NCBI RefSeq assembly: GCF_014652215.1
Contig: NZ_BMYJ01000001.1
Location: 1 to 64,000, forward strand
DNA length: 64,000 bases
DNA from: Neogemmobacter tilapiae
GTDB lineage: Bacteria; Pseudomonadota; Alphaproteobacteria; Rhodobacterales; Rhodobacteraceae
Direction of reading: 5' to 3'
Part shown: positions 23,505 through 33,017 of the stretch, piece by piece
Layout of the letters: the number at the start of each line of letters is the position of its first letter
Position numbering within the stretch: the first letter of the stretch is position 1
The notes under the pieces: model-generated
Databases searched by the model: none
What the model was told of the DNA's origin: nothing
What the model saw: only the letters and a program-made list of their open reading frames with translations
Program-made: the position numbers and the translations under genes

Positions 23505-24749
23505 ATGCTGAAGGTTCTGAAAACATCTTGGCCGCTGCTGTTGGGCATCTTGCTCTTGATGGTCGGCAACGGACTGCAAGGCTCGCTTCTAGGGATCCGG
23601 GGCACGATTGAGGGTTTTACGACCTTTCAATTGTCGATCGTCATGTCGGGCTATTTCGTGGGTTTCCTGTTCGGCGCCCGCGTCACCCCCGGCATGATCC
23701 GCAAGGTCGGCCATGTCCGCGTCTTTTCCGCCCTTGCTTCGATGATTTCGGCCGTTCTGGTGATCTATCCCGTCGCCCCCGAATGGCTGGTCTGGACCGG
23801 CCTCCGCGTTCTGATCGGCTTCTGCTTTTCCGGCATCTACATCACCACCGAAAGCTGGCTGAACAACACGGCGACCAACGAAACGCGGGGCCAGGCGCTA
23901 TCGGCCTATATGATCGTGCAGATGCTGGGCATTATCGCGGCACAGGGGCTGTTGAACGTGGCCGAGCCGACGGATTTCACCTTGTTCGTCATTCCTTCGG
24001 TGCTGGTTTCGCTGGCTTTTATGCCGATTTTGCTGACCCCCACGCCTGCACCCACCTTTGACACCACCAAGGGCCTGTCGTTCCGGGCACTGTTCCGAAT
24101 CTCTCCGCTTGGCTGCATGGGCATGTTGCTGACCGGGGGGATTTTTGCCGCGATGTTCGGCATGTCGACCGTCTGGGGTGCGCAGACGGGGCTATCGGTT
24201 CGGCAGATTTCGATCTTTGTCGGCGTGATGTATCTGGGCGGCCTGATCCTGCAATATCCCGTTGGCTGGGCGTCAGACAGGATGGACCGGCGCAACCTGA
24301 TCTTGGGCCTTTCAGCGGTGGGCGGCGTGGTGATGTTGGTGGCCGCCTTGGCCGATTTGCCGTTCTGGGCCTATCTGACAGCAGGCTTGGTTCTGGGTGG
24401 GGTGATCAACCCGCTGTATTCGTTGCTCATTGCCTATACGAACGATTTTCTGCCGACCGATCAAATGGCTGGCGCCAGCGCGGGAATGATTTTTCTGAAC
24501 GGGCTGGGGGCGATTGGCGGGCCCTTGGTGACAGGCTGGGTGATGGGTGTCGTCGGACCTGGCGGATACTTTCTGGTGATTTCGCTGCTGTTTCTGGCGC
24601 TAGCGGGCTATGCGGCTTGGCGGATGACGCAACGGGCCGCCCCAGCCGGGACGGCGGGTTTTGCGGGGCTGACGCCCACGGCCTCGGCTGTGGCGGTCGG
24701 GGTTGTGGTTGAGGATGAGGGAAGGAAGACCGATGGCAGACCCGCGTGA
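23505..24749 (+). CDS. MFS transporter (YcaD-like)
   Basis: The 414-residue protein has about twelve hydrophobic segments and the MFS motif region 'GARVTPGMIRKVGHVRVF' after helix 2, with a second 'GWASDRMDRRNLI' motif after helix 8. The early 'NGLQGSLLGIRGTIEGF' and 'YITTESWLNNTATNETRGQALS' are typical of the YcaD branch. The substrate is unknown. The C-terminal 40 residues are rich in Ala, Thr and Gly and lie in the cytosol. Its end overlaps the next gene by 17 bases, which suggests a two-gene unit. Confidence 0.88.
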   Translation: MLKVLKTSWPLLLGILLLMVGNGLQGSLLGIRGTIEGFTTFQLSIVMSGYFVGFLFGARVTPGMIRKVGHVRVFSALASMISAVLVIYPVAPEWLVWTGLRVLIGFCFSGIYITTESWLNNTATNETRGQALSAYMIVQMLGIIAAQGLLNVAEPTDFTLFVIPSVLVSLAFMPILLTPTPAPTFDTTKGLSFRALFRISPLGCMGMLLTGGIFAAMFGMSTVWGAQTGLSVRQISIFVGVMYLGGLILQYPVGWASDRMDRRNLILGLSAVGGVVMLVAALADLPFWAYLTAGLVLGGVINPLYSLLIAYTNDFLPTDQMAGASAGMIFLNGLGAIGGPLVTGWVMGVVGPGGYFLVISLLFLALAGYAAWRMTQRAAPAGTAGFAGLTPTASAVAVGVVVEDEGRKTDGRPA

Positions 24750-25302
24750 GGTGCTGGATTTCTGGCTGGGCGAGATTGGCGAAGAAGGCTGGTATAAAGG
24801 CGGCGACGAGATCGACCTGCACTGCCGCCTCACCTTGGGGGAGGATGTCGAGGCCGCGGCGCTGGGGCATCTGGACCATTGGGTGGACGGGCCTGCGGCG
24901 ACCTTGGCCTATCTGATCCTGACCGACCAATTGCCGCGCAACATCTATCGTGGAACGGCGCAGAGTTTCGCCAGCGATCCGCTGGCCCGGTCTGCCGCCC
25001 GCAAGGCCTTGGCCAAGGGCTGGGATCTGGACGTGCCCGAACCCGAACGGCAGTTCTTTTATCTGCCGTTCGAGCACTCCGAAAACGCCGTTGATCAGGA
25101 ACTGTCGGTCAAGCTGTTTACCGAACGTGTTCCCGGCAGCCCAGAAAACATCCTGCATGCCAAAGCGCATCAGGCTGTCATTGCAAAATTCGGGCGCTTC
25201 CCGACGCGCAACGCGGCGCTGGGGCGTGCAACGACGCAATCGGAACAGGATTGGTTAGACGCGGGCGGCTATATGGCAGAAGTTCAAGCCTTGAAAGCCT
25301 AG
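24733..25302 (+). CDS. DUF924 family protein
   Basis: The 189-residue protein belongs to DUF924, an all-helical TPR-like family. The signatures are 'VLDFWLGEIGEEGWYKGGDEID' at the N-terminus, 'LAYLILTDQLPRNIYRGTA' near residues 57-75, and 'FFYLPFEHSENAVDQ' near 107-121. The function is not known. ATG 24733 follows GGAAG; it overlaps the end of the MFS gene. No pathway can be inferred. Confidence 0.87.
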   Translation: MADPREVLDFWLGEIGEEGWYKGGDEIDLHCRLTLGEDVEAAALGHLDHWVDGPAATLAYLILTDQLPRNIYRGTAQSFASDPLARSAARKALAKGWDLDVPEPERQFFYLPFEHSENAVDQELSVKLFTERVPGSPENILHAKAHQAVIAKFGRFPTRNAALGRATTQSEQDWLDAGGYMAEVQALKA

Positions 25303-25395
25303 CCATGCGTCTGCTGCAAGGGGCCACGGCGCGGGCTGCGTTGCAGCGCAAAGTAGAATAGTTTAAGGCTAAACCAGTTTTTCAGGGAGGAAGAC

Positions 25396-26793
25396 ATGGC
25401 AGCACAGACCTTCGACATGATCGTGATCGGGGCAGGGCCAGGGGGCTATGTGGCCGCCATTCGCGGGGCGCAACTGGGCCTGAAAGTGGCTATTGTCGAG
25501 CGCGAACATCTGGGGGGCATCTGCCTGAACTGGGGCTGTATTCCGACGAAAGCGCTGCTGCGTTCGGCCGAGGTATTCCACCTGATGCACCGCGCCAAGG
25601 AGTTCGGCCTGTCGGCGGGCAACATCGGCTTTGATCTGGACGCCGTCGTTCAACGCTCGCGCGGCGTGGCGAAACAGCTATCGGGCGGCATTGGCCATCT
25701 GATGAAAAAGAACAAGATCACCGTTTTTATGGGGTCGGCGACCTTGGCGGGCAAGGGTCTTGTCAGCGTCAAGACCGACAAGGGCGCAGAAGAACTGACC
25801 GCCAAGTCCATCGTTCTGGCCACCGGCGCACGAGCGCGGGAAATTCCAGGGCTTGAAGCGGATGGCGATCTCGTCTGGTCCTATAAGCATGCGCTGGTCG
25901 CCAAACGCATGCCGAAAAAGCTGCTGGTCATTGGTTCTGGCGCGATTGGCATCGAATTCGCCTCCTTCTTCAACACCCTGGGTGCCGATACGACCGTGGT
26001 CGAAGTGATGGACCGCATCCTGCCGGTCGAAGACGCCGAAATTTCCGCCTTTGCGAAAAAGCAGTTCGTCAAGCAGGGCATGAAAATTCTGGAAAAGGCG
26101 GGGGTCAAAAAACTCGACCGCAAGCCGGGTGTGGGGGTGACGGCCCATATCGAACAAGACAGCAAGATCACGACGCAAGACTTTGACACGGTGATTTCCG
26201 CCGTGGGCATCGTCGGCAACGTCGAAAATCTGGGGCTAGAGGCCTTGGGCGTGAAAATCGACCGCACCCATGTGGTGACCGACGAATTCTGCCGCACGGG
26301 GATCGACGGGCTTTATGCCATTGGCGACATCGCCGGGGCACCCTGGCTTGCGCACAAGGCCAGCCATGAGGGCGTGATGGTCGCCGAGCTGATCGCGGGG
26401 AAACATCCGCATCCGATCAAGCCGAACTCGATTGCCGGCTGCACCTATTGCCATCCGCAAGTGGCCAGCGTCGGCCTGACCGAGGCAAAGGCGAAAGAGG
26501 CGGGCTATACGGTCAAAGTGGGCCGCTTCCCCTTTATCGGCAACGGCAAGGCGATTGCCTTGGGCGAGGCCGAGGGGATGGTGAAAACCGTGTTCGACGC
26601 CAAAACCGGCGAACTTCTGGGCGCGCATATGGTGGGCGCCGAGGTGACCGAACTGATCCAGGGCTATGTCGTGGGTCGTTCGTTGGAAACCACCGAAGAA
26701 GACCTGATGAACACCGTCTTCCCGCATCCGACCCTATCGGAAATGATGCATGAATCGGTGCTCGACGCCTATGGGCGAGCGCTGCACATCTAG
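25396..26793 (+). CDS. lpdA: Dihydrolipoyl dehydrogenase (E3)
   Basis: The 465-residue flavoprotein reoxidises lipoyl groups of pyruvate or 2-oxoglutarate dehydrogenase with NAD. The FAD motif GAGPGG is near residues 12-17. The redox disulfide is Cys43 and Cys48 in 'GGICLNWGCIPTKALL', the NAD site is GSGAIG near residue 180, and the C-terminal active-site His-Glu pair is in 'HPTLSEMMHES'. The sequence type (CLNWGC with Ile-Pro-Thr-Lys) is the pyruvate dehydrogenase-associated form of alphaproteobacteria. A strong GGGAGGAAG site precedes the ATG. Other E1/E2 genes are not adjacent. Confidence 0.95.
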   Translation: MAAQTFDMIVIGAGPGGYVAAIRGAQLGLKVAIVEREHLGGICLNWGCIPTKALLRSAEVFHLMHRAKEFGLSAGNIGFDLDAVVQRSRGVAKQLSGGIGHLMKKNKITVFMGSATLAGKGLVSVKTDKGAEELTAKSIVLATGARAREIPGLEADGDLVWSYKHALVAKRMPKKLLVIGSGAIGIEFASFFNTLGADTTVVEVMDRILPVEDAEISAFAKKQFVKQGMKILEKAGVKKLDRKPGVGVTAHIEQDSKITTQDFDTVISAVGIVGNVENLGLEALGVKIDRTHVVTDEFCRTGIDGLYAIGDIAGAPWLAHKASHEGVMVAELIAGKHPHPIKPNSIAGCTYCHPQVASVGLTEAKAKEAGYTVKVGRFPFIGNGKAIALGEAEGMVKTVFDAKTGELLGAHMVGAEVTELIQGYVVGRSLETTEEDLMNTVFPHPTLSEMMHESVLDAYGRALHI

Positions 26794-26796
26794 CGG

Positions 26797-27264
26797 CTAA
26801 TAGCTGCTTTCACCGGGGCATTGTCCCAATTGCTGGCCCATGACGCGCAAAATGGCCGCGTCGCGGGCCAGACCTTTTGCAGTCAGAAAATCTGCTTGCA
26901 AAGCATAGGCTTGGGCCTCTAGCCTTCCGTGGCAGTGCATGGGCAGACCGGACTGATGTTGCGCTGCATGGGCCAATTCGTGCAGAAGATAACTTTGGCC
27001 ATAGGCGCTGCCCAGATCAAGATCGGCCGCTAGGGTAATGACGCCTGTCGCCGGATCATAAGCCCCAGCCTGCGCACGAAGGGCATCGCCTTCGGGCAAG
27101 GTGCCGATTTGAATGGGCGGGCAGGCGGCAAGCGCGGGAAGGCTGCTGTTCTGCGCCATCCAAGCTGCCAATTTACTGGCCAAGGCGCAAAGTGTTGTGT
27201 CCTGCGGCGTGGAAAAGGCGGGCAGGGCAGGCAGGATCAGCAGGGCAAGGGCGCGGCGGATCAT
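26797..27264 (-). CDS. Secreted HELAH-motif protein, possible metallopeptidase-like
   Basis: The 155-residue product has a signal peptide (about residues 1-18). The centre contains HELAH (about residues 94-98), the HExxH zinc-binding motif, followed by 'AAQHQSG' and a later Glu/Gln-rich helix 'LEAQAYALQADFL' that could give the third ligand. It looks like the DUF6647-type zincin-like family of Rhodobacterales, but that link is from memory. There are four cysteines in the mature part. No partner gene is evident; it is divergent from the following MFS gene. Confidence 0.75.
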   Translation of the reverse strand: MIRRALALLILPALPAFSTPQDTTLCALASKLAAWMAQNSSLPALAACPPIQIGTLPEGDALRAQAGAYDPATGVITLAADLDLGSAYGQSYLLHELAHAAQHQSGLPMHCHGRLEAQAYALQADFLTAKGLARDAAILRVMGQQLGQCPGESSY

Positions 27265-27386
27265 GCAAATAACAATGAACTTTCGTGAAAGATTTGCAAG
27301 GCTGTTACGAAACTGTGCCGTTCGCGCGGATGGCTTGGCATTCCGCAGGATGGCGGCTAGGCAGGCGACAGGCAGAGGAGAGCGGG

Positions 27387-28547
27387 ATGCGCAATTTTTG
27401 GATCGTGATCGCCATCTGGGCCGTTAGCCTTGGTGCCGCGGCGCAGTTCGGAAAGTTCGCGGTTCTGTTTGACCGCGTGGCGCTGGCCTATCCCGGACAG
27501 CCCCTGCCGATGATCGGGCTTGTCGTGTCGACCGTCGGCTTCGTCGGTTTGATCTTTGGCACCACCGCGGGGCTTTTCGTATCGGCCTTGGGTTATCGGC
27601 AGGTGTTGGTGGTGGCGCTTTTGGCAGGGGCGGCGATTTCGGCTGTTGAGGCGCTGATGCCGCCCTTGCCCATCTTGCTGGGCCTTCGCGCGTTGGAGGG
27701 CCTGTCACATCTGGCGATTGTCGTGGCGGCCCCGGTGATGACGGCGCAAGTCTCATCGCCGCGTTGGCAGGGGGCGGCGATGACGCTTTACTCGTCATTC
27801 TTTGCCGTCTCCTTTGCGGCATTGGGACTAATTGGGCCAAGCGTGGCTGATTGGGGCGGTCTGCCTGCAATCTATCTGGGCCATGCCGCCTATATGCTGG
27901 CGGGGGCGGTGCTCATGGCGCTTTTGCTGCCGCGCGATTTGCGTGGACCCCTGCCGCGCCTGACGCTGCCTGCGCTCTTGACACAGCATGGTCGCATCTA
28001 TGCCAGCCCCTATGAGGCCGCACCTGCGATGGGTTTTGTCTGCTATACAATCACCTATGTGGCGTTTTTGACTTTGATGCCGCAGCAGTTTCTGGGGCGG
28101 CCGGAACAGGCCGTGCTGGCAACCTTTATGCCATTGGTCAGCGTGGGCATTTCGCTGACATTGGGGGTCTGGGGGCTTTCGCGTTTTGGCGCGGTGCGTA
28201 TGGTGCAGGCGGGCTTTGCGGCCGGGTTGGCCTTTGCGCTGATGCTGTGGCTCGTCTGGGGTCAGGCGACGCCCACGGTCTGGGCGGCGTTTGGCGTTGC
28301 GGCGGCCCTGGGGGTGGTGCAAAGCGCCTCTTTTGCCACCATCCCGCAACTGAACCCAGAACCAGAGGCGCGCGCGCGGGCAGCTGGGGCCATCGCGCAA
28401 CTCGGCAACCTTGGCACGACCAGTGGCACGCCACTGCTGGTCTGGTTGATTGCGCAGGCGGGCGGCACGGGCCTCGCGCTTTTCTTGGGATTGTTCTGCG
28501 CTTTGGGGATCGCGATCCATGCGGCGCAGGCCGCACGGCGGGGTTAG
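27387..28547 (+). CDS. MFS transporter
   Basis: The 386-residue inner-membrane protein has about twelve helices. The ATG at 27387 follows a strong AGAGGAGAG site; the frame upstream is non-coding. Visible family features include 'GTTAGLFVSALGYRQVLV' after helix 2 and 'LGLRALEGLSHLAIVV' in helix 4. The substrate is unknown. Its stop codon shares four bases (TTAG at 28544-28547) with the stop of the convergent rhodanese gene, so no terminator fits between them. Confidence 0.85.
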   Translation: MRNFWIVIAIWAVSLGAAAQFGKFAVLFDRVALAYPGQPLPMIGLVVSTVGFVGLIFGTTAGLFVSALGYRQVLVVALLAGAAISAVEALMPPLPILLGLRALEGLSHLAIVVAAPVMTAQVSSPRWQGAAMTLYSSFFAVSFAALGLIGPSVADWGGLPAIYLGHAAYMLAGAVLMALLLPRDLRGPLPRLTLPALLTQHGRIYASPYEAAPAMGFVCYTITYVAFLTLMPQQFLGRPEQAVLATFMPLVSVGISLTLGVWGLSRFGAVRMVQAGFAAGLAFALMLWLVWGQATPTVWAAFGVAAALGVVQSASFATIPQLNPEPEARARAAGAIAQLGNLGTTSGTPLLVWLIAQAGGTGLALFLGLFCALGIAIHAAQAARRG

Positions 28548-28858
28548 ACCTGTTCTACTGGGCCCCCTGCGGCGACCCAATCGGCGAGACCTCCGATGTT
28601 CCAGACCGTTTCGTGTCCCATCTGACGCAGCAAATCTGCCGCGCGCCCGGCTCTTCCGCCTGCCGCACAATAGATGGCCACGGGCCGGTCAGTCGCGATT
28701 TCGGTCGCCTTCAAGGGCAAAAGCGCCAAGGCAATATGGCGTGCACCTTGGGCTTTGCCGCTGGATTGCAATTCGGACAATTCGCGCACATCAATCAGAT
28801 GAATTTCCCCGGCCTGTGCCATACGGGCAAGGTCAGTGATCGCAGGGCATTGGGTCAT
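28544..28858 (-). CDS. Single-domain rhodanese-like sulfurtransferase
   Basis: The 104-residue protein is one rhodanese domain with the catalytic Cys64 in the loop CAAGGRAG and the typical 'IHLIDVRELSEL' strand-helix near residues 19-30. Such PspE/GlpE-like proteins transfer sulfane sulfur from thiosulfate or persulfides. There is no signal peptide when the ATG at 28858 is used. The promoter region is strikingly AT-rich with a palindrome, which suggests control by an ArsR-type repressor (inference). Confidence 0.9.
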   Translation of the reverse strand: MTQCPAITDLARMAQAGEIHLIDVRELSELQSSGKAQGARHIALALLPLKATEIATDRPVAIYCAAGGRAGRAADLLRQMGHETVWNIGGLADWVAAGGPVEQV

Positions 28859-28878
28859 GGTCGCCTCGTTGGTTGTGG

Positions 28879-28911
28879 TATTATATATATTGCATAATTT
28901 GAATATGTAAA
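28879..28911 (-). promoter_or_regulatory. AT-rich promoter with palindrome before the rhodanese gene
   Basis: On the minus strand TTTACA (28911-28906) is followed after 18 bases by TATATA, a good sigma-70 pair in otherwise GC-rich DNA. The spacer holds CATA-N7-TATG (28893-28907). The position over the promoter fits a repressor site. BigR/SqrR-type sulfide sensors bind AT-rich palindromes before rhodanese or sulfide genes in related bacteria, so that family is the first guess. No such regulator gene is in the window. Confidence 0.5.
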
Positions 28912-29004
28912 CACCCGCCAAGAAGTTCACACTTCGTTCACTTTTTCCGGTTGGAGACTCGCCGCCAATGCCCTATCTATAGGCCCGGACCCTGGGGATA
29001 GATC

Positions 29005-31863
29005 ATGTCGGAACAAAAGTTCATTTCGGTACGCGGGGCGCGGGAACATAATCTCAAGGGCATTGATGTCGATATTCCCCGTGACCAGTTGGTGGTGATC
29101 ACCGGGCTTTCGGGGTCGGGGAAATCCTCGCTGGCCTTTGATACGATCTATGCCGAAGGCCAGCGGCGTTATGTCGAAAGCCTTTCCGCCTATGCCCGCC
29201 AGTTTCTGGATATGATGGGCAAGCCCGATGTCGATCATATCTCGGGCCTGTCGCCTGCCATTTCCATCGAACAAAAGACCACCTCGAAGAACCCCCGTTC
29301 AACCGTTGGCACGGTGACGGAAATCTACGACTACCTGCGCCTGCTGTTCGCCCGCGTCGGCACGCCCTATTCCCCGGCCACCGGCCTGCCGATCACAGCC
29401 ATGCAAGTACAGGATATGGTCGATGCCGTGATGGCGATGGAGGAGGGTTCCCGCGCCTATCTGCTGGCCCCCATCGTCCGCGACCGCAAGGGCGAGTATA
29501 AAAAGGAATTTCTGGAGCTGCGGAAACAGGGTTTCCAGCGGGTCAAGGTCAACGGCGAATTCTACGAGTTGGAAGAGCCGCCAACGCTGGACAAGAAATT
29601 CCGCCACAACATTGATGTGGTGGTTGACCGCATCGTGGTGAAGGAGGGCCTTGAGACCCGACTTGCCGACAGCTTTCGCACCGCTCTCAATCTGGCCGAT
29701 GGCATTGCCGTCATCGAAACCGCGCCCGCCGAGGGCGAACCGCAGCGCATCACCTATTCGGAAAAATTCGCCTGCCCGGTGTCGGGCTTTACCATCGCCG
29801 AAATCGAACCACGCCTGTTTTCGTTCAACGCGCCGTTCGGCGCCTGCCCGAAATGCGACGGGCTGGGGGTGGAGCTGTTCTTTGACGAAAGGCTGATCGT
29901 GCCAGACACGGCGCTGTCGCTGGTGCAGGGGGCTTTGGCCCCATGGGCCAAGTCGAAATCGCCCTACATCACCCAGACGATTGAGGCGCTGTCGAAACAC
30001 TATGGTTTTGACAAGAAAGCGAAATGGAAGGATCTGCCAGCCGATGTGCAGAACCTGTTCCTTTACGGCTCGGGCAAGGAAGAGATCACCTTCCGCTATG
30101 ACGAAGGCGGACGCGTCTATCAGGTAGACCGGGTTTACGAAGGCATCATTCCGAACATGGAACGGCGCTATCGTGAAACCGACAGCGCCTGGAGCCGTGA
30201 GGATATGGAGCGCTATCAGAACAACCGCCCCTGCGGTTCCTGTGGCGGCTATCGCCTGAAGGAAGAGGCGTTGGCGGTGAAAATCGCGGGCCTTCATGTG
30301 GGGCAGGTGGTCAGGATGTCGATCCGCGAGGCCTTTGATTGGGTGGAAACGGTGCCCGCCAGCCTTACCGCGCAAAAGAATGAAATCGCGCGGGCGATCC
30401 TGAAGGAGATCCGCGAACGGCTGGGGTTCCTGAACAATGTGGGGCTGGAATATCTGACCATGGCGCGAAACGCGGGCACGCTTTCGGGCGGAGAAAGCCA
30501 GCGGATTCGGCTGGCGTCGCAAATCGGCAGCGGCCTGACGGGGGTGCTTTATGTGCTGGACGAGCCCAGCATCGGCCTGCATCAGCGCGACAATGACCGC
30601 CTGCTGACCACGCTGAAAAACCTGCGCGATCAGGGGAATACGGTTCTGGTCGTGGAACATGACGAAGACGCCATCCGGGAGGCGGATTATGTCTATGACA
30701 TCGGCCCTGGTGCCGGGGTGCATGGCGGGCAGGTTGTCTCGCACGGGACGCCGGCACAGGTGGCCGCCGACCCGGCCAGCGTGACGGGGCAATATCTGTC
30801 AGGCAAGCGCGAGATCAGCGTGCCCAAGGTCCGTCGCAAGGGCAGTGGCAAAAAGCTGACTGTGGTGGGGGCCACGGGCAACAACCTACAAAATGTGACG
30901 GCGGAATTTCCCTTGGGGAAATTCGTCTGCGTGACGGGCGTTTCGGGCGGTGGCAAATCGACGCTGACCATCGAAACCCTCTTCAAGAACGCCGCCATGC
31001 GGCTGAACGGCGCGCATGAAACGCCCGCGCCTTGCGAAACGATCAAGGGCTTTGAGCATCTGGACAAGGTCATCGACATTGATCAGCGCGCCATCGGGCG
31101 CACCCCTCGATCGAACCCCGCCACCTATACCGGGGCCTTTACGCCCATCCGCGATTGGTTCGCGGGCCTGCCAGAATCAAAGGCGCGGGGCTATGGGCCG
31201 GGACGATTCAGTTTCAATGTCAAAGGCGGGCGGTGCGAGGCTTGTCAGGGCGATGGCGTCATCAAGATCGAGATGCATTTTCTGCCCGATGTCTATGTAA
31301 CCTGCGAAACCTGCAAAGGGCATCGCTATAACCGCGAGACTTTGGAAATCAAGTTCAAGAACAAAAGCATCGCTGACGTTCTTGATATGACCTGCGAAGA
31401 TGCGAACGAATTCTTCGCGGCGGTTCCGGCGATCCGCGACAAGATGGCCGCGCTGTGCGAGGTGGGGCTTGGCTATATCAAGGTTGGCCAACAGGCGACG
31501 ACGCTGTCCGGGGGCGAGGCGCAGCGGGTGAAGCTGTCGAAAGAACTGTCGCGGCGGGCGACGGGGCGGACGCTGTATATTCTGGACGAACCGACAACCG
31601 GCCTGCATTTCGAAGACGTGCGCAAGCTGTTGGAAGTGCTGCATTCCTTGGTTGATCAAGGCAATACGGTTGTGGTCATCGAACACAATCTGGATGTGAT
31701 CAAGACGGCGGATTGGATCATCGACATCGGTCCCGAGGGTGGCGATGGCGGTGGGCAGATCGTGGCTGTGGGCACGCCCGAAGATGTGGCCAAGGTTTCG
31801 GCAAGCCATACGGGGCGTTATCTCAAGGATATGCTCAACCCCCGGCGGGTTGCTGCCGAATAG
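29005..31863 (+). CDS. uvrA: Excinuclease ABC subunit UvrA
   Basis: The 952-residue protein is the damage-recognition ATPase of nucleotide excision repair. It has two ABC units: first Walker [15 protein letters not shown] near residue 32, second GVSGGGKST near 650, with signatures LSGGESQRI and LSGGEAQRV. The zinc-finger CxxC pairs are 'FGACPKC' and 'GGRCEAC...CETC'. Length matches the family (about 950). It works with UvrB and UvrC, which are not in the window. Confidence 0.98.
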   Translation: MSEQKFISVRGAREHNLKGIDVDIPRDQLVVITGLSGSGKSSLAFDTIYAEGQRRYVESLSAYARQFLDMMGKPDVDHISGLSPAISIEQKTTSKNPRSTVGTVTEIYDYLRLLFARVGTPYSPATGLPITAMQVQDMVDAVMAMEEGSRAYLLAPIVRDRKGEYKKEFLELRKQGFQRVKVNGEFYELEEPPTLDKKFRHNIDVVVDRIVVKEGLETRLADSFRTALNLADGIAVIETAPAEGEPQRITYSEKFACPVSGFTIAEIEPRLFSFNAPFGACPKCDGLGVELFFDERLIVPDTALSLVQGALAPWAKSKSPYITQTIEALSKHYGFDKKAKWKDLPADVQNLFLYGSGKEEITFRYDEGGRVYQVDRVYEGIIPNMERRYRETDSAWSREDMERYQNNRPCGSCGGYRLKEEALAVKIAGLHVGQVVRMSIREAFDWVETVPASLTAQKNEIARAILKEIRERLGFLNNVGLEYLTMARNAGTLSGGESQRIRLASQIGSGLTGVLYVLDEPSIGLHQRDNDRLLTTLKNLRDQGNTVLVVEHDEDAIREADYVYDIGPGAGVHGGQVVSHGTPAQVAADPASVTGQYLSGKREISVPKVRRKGSGKKLTVVGATGNNLQNVTAEFPLGKFVCVTGVSGGGKSTLTIETLFKNAAMRLNGAHETPAPCETIKGFEHLDKVIDIDQRAIGRTPRSNPATYTGAFTPIRDWFAGLPESKARGYGPGRFSFNVKGGRCEACQGDGVIKIEMHFLPDVYVTCETCKGHRYNRETLEIKFKNKSIADVLDMTCEDANEFFAAVPAIRDKMAALCEVGLGYIKVGQQATTLSGGEAQRVKLSKELSRRATGRTLYILDEPTTGLHFEDVRKLLEVLHSLVDQGNTVVVIEHNLDVIKTADWIIDIGPEGGDGGGQIVAVGTPEDVAKVSASHTGRYLKDMLNPRRVAAE

Positions 31864-32039
31864 GCGTCTGATGGGTGGCGGGGCTTGGCCTATGGCCGGA
31901 CCGCCGCCTTGGCAGGCCCTGATGGGGGGTGCATGGTCCGGCCCGAAACAAAACGGGCAGGCTTATGGCAGGGCGAAACGGATCGGCAAAGCTGGACTTT
32001 CGCGGCGCTAAGGCGTCTCGGCAAGGAACAGGACGGGGT

Positions 32040-33017
32040 ATGCTGGCAGGCGTGTGGAGCGGGTTTCAGGCCCTGATCATTTTGGGTGTGCTGGCCATTC
32101 TGCTGGCGGCTTTGCATGTGCAATTGCAGGGATCGGTCCGATTGGCGGCGCAGGCCGCCGTGCTGATCTGCGGCTTTGGCGTGGCTTTGTGCTGGCATCT
32201 GGGGCAGGGGCGCGTGGCCTTTGGCCTGCTGGCCCTGATGCTGGCGGTGGGGGCCGTCTGGTGGCTGACCATCCGCCCGTCAAACAACCGCGACTGGGCG
32301 GATGAAGTGGCGCATGGCGTGACCGGGGCCGAAGCGGATGGCTGGGTACAACTGTCCAACGTGCGGAATTTTCAGTGGAAAACGCGCGAGGATTACGTTC
32401 CGGCATGGGAAACCCGGCGCTACAATCTGGCGGGGCTGAATAGGCTGGACATCTTTACCTCCGCCTGGGGCAATCCCGGCATTGCCCATCTGATGGTCAG
32501 CTTTGGCTTTGAGGATGGTCAACATGTGGTGTTTTCCACCGAAATCCGGCGCGAAAAGACCGAGAAATTCTCTATCCTTGGCGGTTTCTTCAAGCAGTTC
32601 GAGGTGGTTTTGGTGGCGGCGGAAGAATCCGACATCATCCGCCTGCGCACCGATATTCGCGGCGAACAGGTGTCGATGTTCCAACTGGACGTGCCGCCTG
32701 CGGTGATGGCCGATGCCTTCCGCAACTTTCTGGCGCTGGGGAATGATCTGGCGGAAAGCCCGCGTTTCTACAACACCTTGACCAACAATTGCACGACAAT
32801 CCCTTGGCGGCTGGCTCGTGAAATCGCACCCGGCAATGTGCCCTTGGATTGGCGCGTGGTGCTTTCTGGGCATTTCCCTGCCTACATGCAGGACATCGGC
32901 CTGACGGGGCAGGGGCAAAGCCGCGACGATATGCTGGCTTGGGCCCGTTTGCGTGGGCCGGGGCCAGCGGCGGAGGATCCGCTGGCCTATTCGGCCGGGC
33001 TTCGCACCAGCCCCTAA
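32040..33017 (+). CDS. DUF4105 domain membrane protein
   Basis: The 325-residue protein begins with three closely spaced hydrophobic segments (about residues 5-90), followed by a soluble domain typical of DUF4105 (related to the Lnb N-terminal periplasmic domain). Marks are 'HLMVSFGFEDGQHVVFSTEIRR'-like sequence, 'FYNTLTNNCTTIPWRLA' with the conserved Asn-Asn-Cys-Thr, and 'LDWRVVLSGHFPAYMQD'. The Cys and His pattern suggests a papain-like or NlpC-like fold (inference). I chose ATG 32040 because the hydrophobic region starts there; earlier ATGs at 31965 and 31929 are possible. Its stop overlaps the convergent DUF808 gene. Confidence 0.82.
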   Translation: MLAGVWSGFQALIILGVLAILLAALHVQLQGSVRLAAQAAVLICGFGVALCWHLGQGRVAFGLLALMLAVGAVWWLTIRPSNNRDWADEVAHGVTGAEADGWVQLSNVRNFQWKTREDYVPAWETRRYNLAGLNRLDIFTSAWGNPGIAHLMVSFGFEDGQHVVFSTEIRREKTEKFSILGGFFKQFEVVLVAAEESDIIRLRTDIRGEQVSMFQLDVPPAVMADAFRNFLALGNDLAESPRFYNTLTNNCTTIPWRLAREIAPGNVPLDWRVVLSGHFPAYMQDIGLTGQGQSRDDMLAWARLRGPGPAAEDPLAYSAGLRTSP

